Counted from the stretch's first letter, positions 54,080-64,000 are shown. The stretch is DNA of 64,000 nt from Parietichytrium sp. I65-24A (GCA_012862575.1 BLSF01000053.1:245990-309989), one strand, 5' to 3'. Made by a program: numbers and translations. The notes: a model not told the origin generated them from the letters alone.

Positions 54080-57000
54080 GCTAGATGCTAATAGATGGAG
54101 ACCACGCACGTACGCCGCGGCCGTGCGCGGGGACACTTTGCCCCTTCCTTCTCCCGCTGCTCCCCCTGCGCTCTCCCTCTCCCTCTCTCTCTCTTTGTGT
54201 CTCTGTCGTTTCTGTCACTGTGCGGCGCCTGTGGAGTCCGCGAAGCTGCGGGGACGGCCGGTGCTGTGGGTGCGCGGAAAGTGTACGCGTACACCTTGGC
54301 GCGTATGCTACAGGGTTTGCGTTTCGGTTCTTTTTTTTTTGTTTGCGGTTTTGAGTTGGAACCAAATGTGTCGGAAAGTTTGCTCTCTTTTTTTCTTCTC
54401 TTTTTCTTTTTTATAATTCCTTTCGGTCTTTGCCTACTCTGCTTCTCTCTTCTTGTTACTTTTTCATTCCTCTCTCTCTCTCATTCTCTCTCTCACTCTC
54501 TCTCATTCTCTCTCTCTCTCTCTCTCTCTGTGAGTCCTCCTCTCTTTTCTCTCTTTCTTCTCTCTTCTCTCTCTTCCTTTTTTTTCTCTTTTTCTCGCTT
54601 TTGTTTGGGGAGCGGGAGCAGGAAAAAGAGTGCGACCCCTCTGGGAGGGAATCGGATGTCACACAGTCTTCCTAGTCTTATGTAAAACCATAAGCATTCC
54701 GCTAATCCGCAACCTTATGTGTGGTGTATTATGTGGTAGGTGGAGCATAGAGTGCACTAGTTGCGAGTAGATAGGTGGATGACTTCGGCGAAGGAGGATG
54801 AAAGAGGAGATGTGGAGTGCTGGGACGTATTTTTGATTTTGAAATTTTGTTCACTGTCAATTTTGATTGTGATCAAGATTTTGATCAATTCTAGCTTTTG
54901 CACGTGAAAAGAAAAAAGCGCAGGCGAAAAGAAGTAGGTAAAATTGTACTGACTAATAACATCGTTGTCTTTAGAATTCAGAATTCAGAGAAATAAACAA
55001 TTATTGACTGCTGTGCGAGTTACTTTTTCTGTTTTAGGTTTTTACAAAATCTTGATCAAAATAATTCAAAGTGTTTCGAAACCGTCTCATGAATTTAGAT
55101 AGCGAATACTTTAGCCCTTGGGGGAATGTTTCTCGGATCGCACCACTGAATACTAGACGACTAGGACTGCTACCGAACGCCAGCACTGTCGACTCCTTCG
55201 GCACAATTCAAAGCAACAGGAGATTCCCCGGCGCACACACCTCCAAGCACTAGCCCCTTGTGGTAAGAGTCGCTATGGTGGAGGGAGGGTGTTGGGGTAT
55301 ATCCTAGATGGCCGGGACTAGGCCTCTGCCGCATTTCTCCCACAGTCGTGTGGCACTTCACGGTCCAAAGTGCAAAGTAAATTACATTTCTTTTTCCGGG
55401 TTGCACAAGGTGAACGAGTTGAAGGTAGTGAGTGGTAACGGTGATAACTTTCGTTTTTGTGTTTTTTGATTGATTTGTTTGCAACATCCGCGTTCCGTAC
55501 TGACTGTGAGTGCCAAATTCGTAGTCAGCGTCCGTCGTCCTCACAGATCCTCACAGTCAGTCGTCTTGATTTTGGTGATCACTGGCTCCATGCATCCATC
55601 TAGCTAGCTAGCGCTGTGCATTGACTGTGAAGCAGTGAACGATTGAGCAGTAAATGTCTGTCTGACTGCTCTTGCAAAGACCAGCAAACTCGATCGAAGA
55701 GAGCTGCGCGTGAAGGAGAACTTTAGCAACTGAAAACCCATCCGATCATTCCGTACTTTCAAATGCGTTCGACACCATTGGCAGGGAATGGCTCAGCTGA
55801 GCAAGGATGAATGGTGGATGCAAGAAATAATGAAATGAATAAATGAATGAATGAATGAATGAATGAATGGAGGGTTGCCAAGGGGCAGGTGTGCAGCGCG
55901 AGGGGGATGAGATTGGCGTCCATTCGTGTCCACTAATGAAAGCGTTGAAGAGTCTTACCATAGGCGCGCACGTATGCTTGCTTTGGAGTCGGAAGAATCG
56001 GAAGAACTGGACTCATTGGTGGTCAACTTTTTCGTGTTTTGCCAAACAGTTTCACAGTCAAAGCCGGTGAAGCTCATCGACGAGATCGGTTTCACCAATG
56101 ACTGTATTAATTAACTAACAAAACAGCAGAATTCAGAGAAAACACTCGCAACAGAGACGCTTTCCTTCTCGACTGCGAGGCCTTTTCAGTTGAAGAATGC
56201 CTGGGCGAGTTGGAAAGTGGAACAATCACTCACGTTGCTCGCTGGCCACACTGGCCGCATCTGTGGCTACGCGGCATTGTTTTCCCGCCAACTTGCAAGC
56301 TGTGATGGCTGTGGTTGCTTGCCTAGTCTCAGCTTACTCCCACTGAATTGTAATTCGCTAACTACATCGAATTTCGCAAAATTCTAAGGTGAATACGATT
56401 CTTGTTATTATCCTAGTCTGTTCCCCTCCTGTGAATTTATTTACACAGCATTATACTATCCCATATATTCCCCTATATTAAGATTATGTGAGGCGTCTCG
56501 ATAAGGTTTGATCTATTGGTAGTACTGTGTCTGTGAATCGCATTGAAACTCGTAACATTCGGGAAGCTCGTTCCCTAGCGGGTGTTATTGAATTACCACC
56601 AAATCGCTCTTGAGCTGTGGGACAGAAATTCTCAAAAAGAATGAAATTGATGATTTAGAACAGCCGAATCACCTTTGAGAAATTACCATCACCTTTTACT
56701 GTCAAGAACTCAGATGCTTGCTGCTTCACGAAGCACTGAGTTTTGCTCTTCTTGCCTCCACTGCCAGAGCCCCGACCGCATCTGCCGAGTGTCGTTTCTT
56801 GTGTTCATTCTTGAGCGCTGTTCATTTCGGCATGGCCACTTGCTCTTGGGAAGGATGTGTGAGCAGCAAAAACGGAGAACGACATCACGTTCTACTGCAA
56901 AAACAAATAAAGGAACACGTGTTCGCCCACCAACTAACTGACTCTACTGACTACTGTCGATCCGGCGGGACAGGAGAAAGCGGAACAGGTGTCATAGAGA

Positions 57001-57225
57001 ACACTCGCGAACGACACGTCACGAATCCGCCTTAGTGACGCGAACCGGCCGTCTTTTGCGCGGAGAAGGCGAATCTGTGGCGGAGAGAGAAAGAGTGGAA
57101 AGAGAGAAGGAGGACAGCGGACTGAGCAGTGCGAATCGCAGATTAAAGAGCGATAATAAGAGCGACAGTAAAAGAGCGAGGCAGGGCGAGTGGAGGGGAC
57201 GAAGGAAGACAACTGTGAAGGGAAG
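54080..57225. other. Divergent interval between the TTL-like gene and DPH5
   Basis: CT-rich tracts at 54165-54205 and 54467-54600 are GA-rich on the TTL-like coding strand. A GAAT microsatellite lies at 55842-55868. GA-rich sequence at about 57080-57120 precedes DPH5. Short open frames have no features. No gene seen. Confidence 0.45.
54123..54136 (-). promoter_or_regulatory. GTGTCCCCGCGCAC element upstream of the TTL-like gene
   Basis: Read on the coding strand this element lies 44 bases upstream of the ATG. It matches the elements upstream of DUS2 and the gene at 63.6 kb at 12 or more of 14 positions. Regulatory role inferred. Confidence 0.5.
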
Positions 57226-58395
57226 ATGCTGTAAGTTGAACGAGGAAAGTGTTAAACTTGTGTAAGGGCAAGGAGATTGGAGCGAACTCGTGTGCCTGTG
57301 TGTATATGTGAATGCAAATGTGAATTTGTATGTGTATGTCTGTGCAGAAAAGATTGACTAACTGGCCGGCTGCGAGATTAGGTATATAATCGGTCTGGGG
57401 CTCGGAGACGAGAAGGACATCACTGTCAAAGGGCTGGAGGCGATCAAGTCCTGCGAGCAGGTGTTCCTGGAGCACTATACATCGATTCTGGGAGTGAACG
57501 TTCCAAAACTGGAGGAGTTTTATGGCAAGAAGATCACATTGGCTGACAGGGAGATGGTGGAGAGCGGGTCTGACACCATCTTGGAGAAGGCCAAGGACAA
57601 AAACGTTGCCCTTTTGGTCGTAGGCGACCCATTTTGGTAAGTGTCCGTTTATATATCCATCACTATGGACGTTGACTCCCGGCGTCATGGTTTCGGAGAA
57701 GGGGGAAGAGGAAAAGACATTCCGCGCTGACGTTGTTGCCACCACATTTCCACAGCGCCACCACCCACACAGACATGTTTCTTCGCGCCGTAGAGCTTGG
57801 CATCGAGGTGAAGGCAATCCACAACGCATCAATAATGAATGCGATCGGCAGCTGCGGACTACAGCTTTACACCTACGGGCAGACCGTTTCGATCCCACTC
57901 TTCCAGGGAAACTGGAAACCAAATAGCTTTTACGAGAAAATTGCTGTGAATAAAAAGGCCGGACTTCACACACTGTGCTTGTTAGACATCAAGGTCAAGG
58001 AGCCAAATATTGAGATCCTTGAAACTCGTGGCAAGGTCGTCTATGATCCGCCAAAATACATGACCATTAAAGAGGCGTGCGAGCAGCTGCTGTACATTGA
58101 AGAGGAGGATCTCAAGGAAGGCTTGCTTTCGCGAGAGACTTTGTGTGTGGGAATCGCCCGATTGGGAATGGAGGACCAGCTCATCATCTCTGGAACCATG
58201 CAAGAGATGATGGAGGCAGACTTTGGTGGCCCTCTTCACTCAATGGTCATCACCGGTGACGTGCATCCCATCGAGGAGGACATGCTCAAGTTCTATGCCT
58301 TTGACAAGGAGCGCCACGGGAGAAAGGAAGTCCCGGCCGATAGCCAGGAACTGGACGAGACGGACGATCAAGATGCAGAAAATGATGAGGCTTGA
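57226..58395 (+). CDS. DPH5: Diphthine methyl ester synthase (DPH5)
   Basis: SAM-dependent methyltransferase that acts repeatedly on the modified histidine of EF2 in diphthamide synthesis. Three exons: 57226-57230 (only ATGCT), 57382-57636 and 57756-58395, giving 299 residues. Splicing ATGCT to exon 2 gives [16 protein letters not shown], exactly the canonical DPH5 start, which strongly supports the five-base coding part of exon 1. Introns are 151 bases (GTAAGT to ATTAG) and 119 bases (GTAAGT to CACAG). The second intron splits the motif VVGDPF-C-ATTHTD, where most DPH5 proteins have Gly in place of Cys. The remainder ([20 protein letters not shown], [24 protein letters not shown] region, DPPKYMT) is typical. 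The C-terminus is acidic. The target protein EF2 is encoded 13 kb upstream. Confidence 0.95.
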
Positions 58396-58555
58396 GCTCT
58401 CCTCCTAGGTAAGGGAGGGGATGTCTCTTTTGAATTGCTGGGTTCCTGACACAGAGTAAAGTCTTGTTTTATTTTAAATAGCAGCAAACAACAATTGAAT
58501 CGTGTAGTATGCGAAAAACAGTTTCTCCCAATGTTTTCCCGCTCGCAGGAGCATC

Positions 58556-59170
58556 TCAAATTTCCTCCATATTGTTGCAGTCAGGAGATGCACCGAAAGA
58601 AGACAGCTCGTCGCTGCTGCTCGGGCATGCAAAAGAAATTATGTATGGGCACACCCGCGCTACGTCGTGGCAGAGAGTGTCACACGGTCGTAGGATGCTT
58701 GGATGAGCACCTGCCAATAGACTACACTTGTCTTCATCCAGCCCACTGCCACAGGCAGAGGAGATCTCGCCAGTTTCTCTGCAGCGAACAAATACTGTGC
58801 TGCAAAGCCAGGCTTTGTATGCACTTCGACAGTCTTCGCAACTTCCTGATCCGTACGGCCGGCTAGACAAGCAATCATATCGATCAAGCCGAGCCTCAAA
58901 GCCGTCAAAGAGCTCCTTTGCAACGGCGTCGAGGACCTGCGCAACTTGCTCCTTGTCGGCGGTCCCATTACTCACGAAAGGATACGTCACATTGTTGCAA
59001 AAGCTCAGCAAAGATGGCGGTGTGACGCACACTGCAGACGTGAACCCAGTCCACGGGACACCTTCGCTCACGCTGAGCGCGCGACCAGTGGTCAAGGCCG
59101 CTGCGAGAGTAATACAGAGCCCCCAAAGCTTGCAGCAGTCGCGCAGTCTCGCCATCACCAGCTCGCGCAT
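58556..59170 (-). CDS. Mid1/FAM155-like cysteine-rich calcium-channel subunit
   Basis: 204 residues from MRELVMARLRDCC; the frame is open to 59290, but the signal peptide (LWGLCITLAAALTTGRALS) fits this Met best. After it comes a Cys-rich ectodomain: FCNNVTYPF, an amphipathic stretch, then CEDCRSAYKAWLC with C130 (about 111-130), RPCDTLC (163-167) and CPYIISFACP (174-182). This order of cysteines and the YKAWLC core matches the conserved C-terminal domain of yeast Mid1 and animal FAM155/NALF, the partners of Cch1 and NALCN channels. No second membrane span or GPI signal is visible, and the protein is shorter than Mid1 (about 550) or FAM155. The pore subunit is not in this window. Convergent with DPH5, 160 bases apart. 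Confidence 0.75.
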   Translation of the reverse strand: MRELVMARLRDCCKLWGLCITLAAALTTGRALSVSEGVPWTGFTSAVCVTPPSLLSFCNNVTYPFVSNGTADKEQVAQVLDAVAKELFDGFEARLDRYDCLSSRPYGSGSCEDCRSAYKAWLCSTVFVRCRETGEISSACGSGLDEDKCSLLAGAHPSILRPCDTLCHDVARVCPYIISFACPSSSDELSSFGASPDCNNMEEI

Positions 59171-60354
59171 GGCATCATGTCCCGCCGTCGCTACGTTTGC
59201 AATTCGCAAAGATTGTGGCCCTGTTTCGCCCCGTCTTCTCTTCTCTTCTCCTCCCCCGGCCGGATAACCCAGTCGTGGAGAACAGAACAAAACAGAACAA
59301 AATAACGTCTAAATACTCGCGAGCAAACGTACCAACTAGTTGCTTACAAAAGACAGAGAGAGAGAGAGAGAGAGAGAGCCTTCAACATGGATCGCGACTC
59401 TCCAAAGACGATAAGCTGGACCTTCTCGGCTGGCAACCGTTCACTACTGTCCATCTCTCTATCTCGACCAATCTTTCAATCAATCAATTGATGAACAACT
59501 TGCAGACCGTTAGAACATACCTCTTCGAGGTTTCTAAGAAACCAAAGGAATGGAATCTGAATGGACTCGCTAACATTCCACGACCGCATTCATCTTTCTT
59601 TTCGTGTCTTTGTCTGTTCTTTTGTTCTCGTGTCATTTCTTTCTTCTTTGTATTTGTATACAGATATGTCTCTCACCGCGAGTCCATCAGGACCATCACC
59701 AACCAAACGCCACTCTTAACTACTTGGGTAGACAGTTCTATCGTAACGGCTCTGAAAAGCGAAGACGAAGGTGCAGGATTACAGAATTCAGAAGATGATT
59801 ACAGTATGGGAGCGAGTGGCAAGAAAAAGTTTAGGTTGAAAGAACGAAAAACAGAGCCGGCATCTATCTGCCAGTCTCCCTTTCGCCTTTTGTCTTCTGA
59901 AGTCTCAACTCAGCAGATTCATGAACAGTATTCTCTATTTTTTATTCACGACACGGCAAGGACGCAGAACGGACTGTGGAGGAGCTGAACCCGCTGTTTG
60001 TAACCGCATTGGCTAGCGCCCGGCGCCTCAGTCCCGGGCTTGCTTGCCTGCCTGGCACTCGCGAACTCGTACTCTTTCCCAATCTCATTCTCATTCTCAT
60101 TCCCATTCCCACTCTATATCACATTCACATTCTCATTCTCGTTCACGTTCACGTTCTCATTTTCTCTCTTTCTCGTCGGCCTCTTCAGCGCATGCGCGTT
60201 TGAAGGGCGCGGAGAGGAAGGCCAGTCGGTGGGCCGAAGAGAGCGGTCGCGGTCGCGGGCGTCGGCGCATGCGTTTGTTCTAGCGCAGCAAGCAGCGGGC
60301 AATTCCTGAAGGCATCGGAAGTGGTCGCGGCGTCGCGGCGGCGACTCAGAAGGG
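59171..60354. other. Divergent interval between the Mid1-like gene and kinesin
   Basis: A GA microsatellite (59351-59378) is followed by ATGGATCGCGAC at 59387, which looks like a gene start but gives only a 35-codon frame. A plausible 3' splice site (TTTGTATTTGTATACAG) lies at about 59662 and an open frame continues to 59988. A spliced small gene is possible but unproven. CATTCT/CACGTT hexamer repeats cover 60083-60164. No confident gene. Confidence 0.35.
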
Positions 60355-62499
60355 ATGGGCAAGTCGCGGGAATCATGCAGGGAGAATATCAAGGTGCTGG
60401 TGAGGATCCGGCCGCAGCTCGGGCGCGAGAGGGGCACGGAGGTCATCACGGAGGTGAGCGATGATGCGACGGTCGTCAAGATCGAGACGGAGACGCACAA
60501 TGTGCACGCGCAGTTTGACCGCGTGTTCGCGCCAACGACCACGCAGGCAGAGGTGTTCGAGCATGTCCGGTTCGCGGCGGACTCGGTGGTGAAAGGGTAC
60601 AATAGCACAATCTTCGCGTACGGGCAAACAGGGTCTGGCAAGTCGTACACCATGTTTGGCCCGGAAGACGACCTTTCGATCTACGGCATGGGCGCCCCTT
60701 CAACGAGCATGGGCGTGATCCCGCGCACGATCCGGGAGATATTATTAAAGGTGAACCAAATCCGCACGCAGTCGCAAGAGGGCGACCCCGAGGACGAGGA
60801 GGAGGTAGCTGTGTTTTGCAGCTTTATGCAAATCTACAACGACCAGCCCTTCGACCTCCTCAGGGACCCGTACCGCGTGCGGCCGCTTCAGGTGCATGAA
60901 AACACCCGCACCAAGGAGGTGTATGTTGTCGGGCTGAGCGAGTACGCAGTCACGAGCCTGGAGGACTGTTTGGCGCTCCTGGAGCAAGGCGACGAGCAAA
61001 GAGCTTGCAGGCAGACCTCGATGAACGACGTGAGTAGTCGCAGCCACTCCATATTTCAGATGGTGATCGAGCGACGCCAGGTGCAGTCAGGGCGCGTGAT
61101 TCGCTCCAAGATCAACTTGGTTGATCTTGCAGGATCTGAGAAGTGGGGCACCGATCAACTGGAGAAAGGCCACATTTCGGAGCTCACAAATATTAACACC
61201 AGCTTGCACACCTTGGGAAGGTGCATCGCAGCGCTGACAGACCCGGAGGCCAGCCATGTTCCGTTTCGTGATTCACGGCTGACAAGGATCCTAATGGACG
61301 CGCTGGGCGGCAACTCGAGGACCTGCGTTATCGCCACCATGTCGCCTTCCGAATCATTCGTGGAGGAGAGCATATCGACGCTCAAATTCGCGGACCGCGC
61401 CAAACGTGTTATGCAGCATGCCAAAGTGACGGAGACCCGCGAAATTTCGCTGGAGATGGTAGAGCGCCTGGAGAGGGAGATTGAGTTTCTGCAGTCCCTC
61501 TTGCTGCAAGCTGGTATCGACTTTTCGTCCGGGTCTGCGCACAAGCCCGCAGCTCTGCAAGCAAGCTCGAGCGCAGAAGGAACGGCGGACCAGAGCGGGG
61601 ACGGCTCGCTAAAGTCGACCGCGATGCTCGAGAAGAGCTTATTCGACGCGCAGGAGCGGATCCGCCGGTTGGAGAAGGAGAACTCAGAGCTAAAACACAG
61701 CACCTCTTCGAGGCGCATTGCGGAGGAGAGCTCAGAGCAGAGAGCAGGCGCATCTGACTCGCAGCAGCATCAACAGCAACATCCACAAAGCCAGCTAAAC
61801 CAAAACCAGAACCAGAACCAGAAACGAACGGCAGTGCTCGAAACAGCGGTGGAGGAAGCCGAGTCGGAGAACAAGCGTCTGAAGAATGTCCTGACCAATT
61901 TAAAGACCGTGGCGAAAAGGTTTTTTCGTTTCGAGATCGAGGAAGAGGAGTTTCAGGAGATGTTTGAAAAGTTGATCGCGCTTGCGCCAGGTCTCAAAGG
62001 CGGCGACAAGTCCACCTCGAACACACCAAAGGCTGCTCGCGCGGCAGGCATTGGATTCCGCGGCGGGGCCTCCATGACTCCAGCATCTCTGGGCTCTGCG
62101 GGATCGGATGCTTTGCGCTCCAAGGCCATGTTCAGAGTTAGAGAAAAGACTGGAACTGGCGGTGCGGAGTGGAAGTCAGGGGCTGCGACAACCACTCCGG
62201 AGGCCAAAGTGAAAAGCATTGCATCCAATTTGCGCGAGAAGCAGAAGGAGCTGGAGAAACACAAGAAGCTCCAGGAGTACCTCGCCGAGAAGGCTCAGCG
62301 CGAGTTGGAGCGCATTGAGGTCGAGCGCAGCAAGGATGAGCAAGTCGCCACTGGAAAGCAGGACCGCGACAAGAGCTTTCAGAAGCACTCGTCACTGGTG
62401 AAAAGAAAGCTCATGGAGCTGCGAGAGACGGAACGGCTGCTTGAGCAGGAAGAGGCCCGTCTCGCGGCAGTATCAGGGAATCAGAGTGCCGAAAAGTGA
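60355..62499 (+). CDS. Kinesin, N-terminal motor
   Basis: 714 residues, single exon. The motor domain occupies about 12-358: VLVRIRPQ start, P-loop GQTGSGKS (90-97), switch I SSRSHS (227-232), switch II DLAGSE (257-262), NTSLHTLGRCIAAL and STLKFADRAKRV near the end. All nucleotide-binding motifs are intact. YNDQPFDLL replaces the common YNExxxDLL. An acidic insertion (EGDPEDEEE) sits in the loop near residue 145. A neck-like helix follows (EMVERLEREIEFLQSLL), then Ser- and Gln-rich linker sequence and two coiled-coil segments (about 425-450 and 620-705). The motor position predicts plus-end-directed movement. Assignment to a kinesin class cannot be made by eye; a flagellar or orphan protist class is plausible. 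Confidence 0.93.
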   Translation: MGKSRESCRENIKVLVRIRPQLGRERGTEVITEVSDDATVVKIETETHNVHAQFDRVFAPTTTQAEVFEHVRFAADSVVKGYNSTIFAYGQTGSGKSYTMFGPEDDLSIYGMGAPSTSMGVIPRTIREILLKVNQIRTQSQEGDPEDEEEVAVFCSFMQIYNDQPFDLLRDPYRVRPLQVHENTRTKEVYVVGLSEYAVTSLEDCLALLEQGDEQRACRQTSMNDVSSRSHSIFQMVIERRQVQSGRVIRSKINLVDLAGSEKWGTDQLEKGHISELTNINTSLHTLGRCIAALTDPEASHVPFRDSRLTRILMDALGGNSRTCVIATMSPSESFVEESISTLKFADRAKRVMQHAKVTETREISLEMVERLEREIEFLQSLLLQAGIDFSSGSAHKPAALQASSSAEGTADQSGDGSLKSTAMLEKSLFDAQERIRRLEKENSELKHSTSSRRIAEESSEQRAGASDSQQHQQQHPQSQLNQNQNQNQKRTAVLETAVEEAESENKRLKNVLTNLKTVAKRFFRFEIEEEEFQEMFEKLIALAPGLKGGDKSTSNTPKAARAAGIGFRGGASMTPASLGSAGSDALRSKAMFRVREKTGTGGAEWKSGAATTTPEAKVKSIASNLREKQKELEKHKKLQEYLAEKAQRELERIEVERSKDEQVATGKQDRDKSFQKHSSLVKRKLMELRETERLLEQEEARLAAVSGNQSAEK

Positions 62500-63330
62500 A
62501 AATCACGCCTAGCCCTCGCCGACATTGAACATAATCGAGCTCCGAATTTTGTCTTACCCCTTTTCTCTTTTTCATTATCATTAAATTTTCTTCGTTCTCC
62601 TCTCAGGGCGCCAGGAGAGACTGCGCCAAGAGAGAGACTCGAAGACTCTATGTTGCCCAACGCAACCATAACCTGGGCCGAGTGTGAAAACCTTGTCAAC
62701 CAAAAGCAGGAAAAGAAACACGAGAGCCAAAATGATTGCAATTGCAATACACAGTCCAATAGAAAATGATGTATTCTCTCACTCAATCAAACACGTCTAA
62801 GCTGTAGATTTTCAAACCGCGCACCCCAAAAGCTTCCTTTCTCCGCTGCTACTGACCTCCAGCCAACTCCCACCCGCAACCCAACGCTCCCGGCCACCAA
62901 TCGCTCCATGCAATTACGCCATTTCCCTCCTTTCTGCCGCTCAGAGGCATGATTCGTTCCCATCATTCAATCAATCGATCAATCAATCAATCAATCAATC
63001 CATCAATAGAAAGAAGCCCTTCTCCGATGGACGATGGACAATGGACATCGACCGACCTGAACTATACTCTACTCCGCTCCACGGGTACACATACATGCAT
63101 GTATACATGTACACATGTATATATATTTCATACAATCATTCTCTCCCCGTCAGGGACGAACAAATACATATGAATACCCACACATTCATACATTCCCCGC
63201 CGTCCAAACCGTCCAAACCAAGAAACATACATGCATCAACATCTCCACTCATTTCCTCAGGTTCAAGGTTTCAAGTTTTCAAGTTCCCAGCGGCTGTTCC
63301 TTCCTGTTCGTCCAGTTCCTTTCACTCATC
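62500..63330. other. Convergent intergenic region at the 3' end of kinesin
   Basis: No gene seen. ATCAATCAATC repeats lie at about 62964-63005, and ACATACATGCATGTATACAT palindromic sequence at 63085-63125. Confidence 0.5.
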
Positions 63331-63627
63331 TCACTCATCCACGGCCAGTCCGACCCTCTTCGCCGTGGCCGCGACCCTCTCTTTCTCGCTCATCCGCGCA
63401 GTATCGTTCCACTCCACCGTCAGCCGCATAGTCTCCGCTACCGCCCCCTCTAGCAGTGCGTAGTCGCCGCGGACACTTGCCGGCACCGACGCGCCCAGCC
63501 GCTCCAGCGCGCCGCCCTGCGCGCCGCGGGCGGAAAGTTCCGGGAACAGTGCGCGCAACGTTCCAGGAACTGCCGCGGAACCGGAGCTCAGCGCGCGCCG
63601 CCCCACATTCGTCACCATGGCCATCAT
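63331..63627 (-). CDS. Small protein with mitochondrial-like N-terminus, unknown
   Basis: 98 residues from MMAMVTNVGRRALSSGSA, an Arg/Ser-rich, acid-free N-terminus that resembles a mitochondrial presequence. The rest is helical and GC-rich (LERLGASVPASVRGDYALLE and RMSEKERVAATAKRVGLAVD). The frame is open upstream to 63762, but that part is only the GA-repeat leader and the GTGTCC element, so I start at the first Met after the GA tract. The stop TGA lies in GATGAGTGAGATG, which could be a weak donor, so more coding sequence may follow. The family is not recognised. The leader and promoter-like element resemble those of proven genes here, which is the main support. Confidence 0.5.
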   Translation of the reverse strand: MMAMVTNVGRRALSSGSAAVPGTLRALFPELSARGAQGGALERLGASVPASVRGDYALLEGAVAETMRLTVEWNDTARMSEKERVAATAKRVGLAVDE

Positions 63628-63634
63628 GGTCAGC

Positions 63635-63670
<36 letters not shown>

Positions 63671-64000
63671 CTCTCTCTTTCTTGCGCGTCTGCAGGGAAG
63701 TGTGCGCGGGGATGGGTTCGTTCAGGTGTGGGGACTGATGGGAGTACTGTACGCGGGGACACTTTTAGCTGTGGGGAAAAAGGGTGGAGAGTGACTGGTG
63801 CGTCTCCATGGGAAAATTGCGGGGGACATTGTATAGAAAGTGTATAATTACATGTAGTATATCTCCCCCCGAAAAGGTCTACTAGGAGACAGCTATAGTT
63901 TAGGTAACGTGGCGATGTAGTGGATAATTAGATGATTGAGTAAGCTGCACTTTTTTTTTGACGAATTTCGTGTGGAGATGTACCGGCATGTATGTTTGGC
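63628..64000. other. Upstream region of the small gene, window end
   Basis: A TC microsatellite at 63636-63667 is GA on the coding strand and adjoins the start. A partial element GTGCGCGGGGATGG is at 63702-63715. The last 200 bases show nothing recognisable. Confidence 0.5.
63749..63762 (-). promoter_or_regulatory. GTGTCCCCGCGTAC element upstream of the small gene
   Basis: On the coding strand it reads GTGTCCCCGCGTAC and lies about 120 bases before the chosen ATG, in the same orientation as the matching elements of DUS2 and the TTL-like gene. Regulatory role inferred from recurrence. Confidence 0.5.

Noticed and set aside
16316-55615. Scattered AGCTAGCTAG strings, some after gene ends
   Set aside because: Positions relative to genes are inconsistent and the strings are short palindromes likely to recur by chance in this repeat-rich DNA.
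59197-59988. 263-codon plus-strand frame upstream of kinesin
   Set aside because: It overlaps the Mid1-like gene's leader, the GA repeat (ERERER) and T-rich DNA; only its 3' part might be a spliced exon, which is noted but not called as a gene.

Overview
The window is nuclear DNA of a eukaryote. Genes are large and mostly intronless or carry one to three short GT-AG introns (about 80-320 bases). Intergenic DNA is rich in microsatellites, and start codons usually sit in a purine-rich AAGATGG context. A NEK kinase, a kinesin, a tubulin-tyrosine-ligase-like protein and several coiled coils suggest a flagellated protist. Secreted proteins built from four-cysteine modules separated by Pro/Thr-rich linkers, RCC1-like membrane ectodomains and an exon-per-repeat LRR family fit a stramenopile, perhaps thraustochytrid-like. 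That taxonomic placement is inference only.

Layout. 0.3-6.1 kb: two tandem paralogous leucine-rich-repeat (LRR) genes in which almost every repeat is one 84-base exon flanked by phase-2 introns, each gene trailing decayed units. 6.8-11.4 kb: a giant NEK kinase with RCC1 repeats and a CAP-Gly domain. 11.4-17.7 kb: mostly non-coding, with a possible spliced gene and one small ORF. 17.7-22.3 kb: a coiled-coil protein and, convergent with it, cysteinyl-tRNA synthetase. 24-33.6 kb: an RCC1-like type I membrane protein, DUS2, a membrane-anchored QSOX sulfhydryl oxidase whose last exon is separate, an NMN adenylyltransferase and a charged coiled-coil protein. 35.8-39 kb: a HEAT-repeat protein. 41.8-44.4 kb: elongation factor 2. 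46.8-52 kb: two trypsin-like proteases with Cys-module tails. 52-54 kb: a membrane-anchored TTL-like protein whose stop codon overlaps that of the second protease. 57.2-59.2 kb: DPH5 and a convergent Mid1/FAM155-like channel subunit. 60.3-62.5 kb: a kinesin. 63.3-63.6 kb: a small protein with a mitochondrial-like N-terminus.

There are no operons. Functional links that can be named are EF2 with DPH5 (diphthamide made on EF2), protein-folding and secretory genes (QSOX, proteases), tRNA genes (CysRS, DUS2) and a cytoskeletal or flagellar set (NEK, kinesin, TTL-like, coiled coils). Several gene starts share two upstream signals: a GA-rich tract on the coding strand and a GC-rich element close to GTGTCCYCGCGTAC. 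No tRNA, rRNA, CRISPR or intact transposon was recognised.
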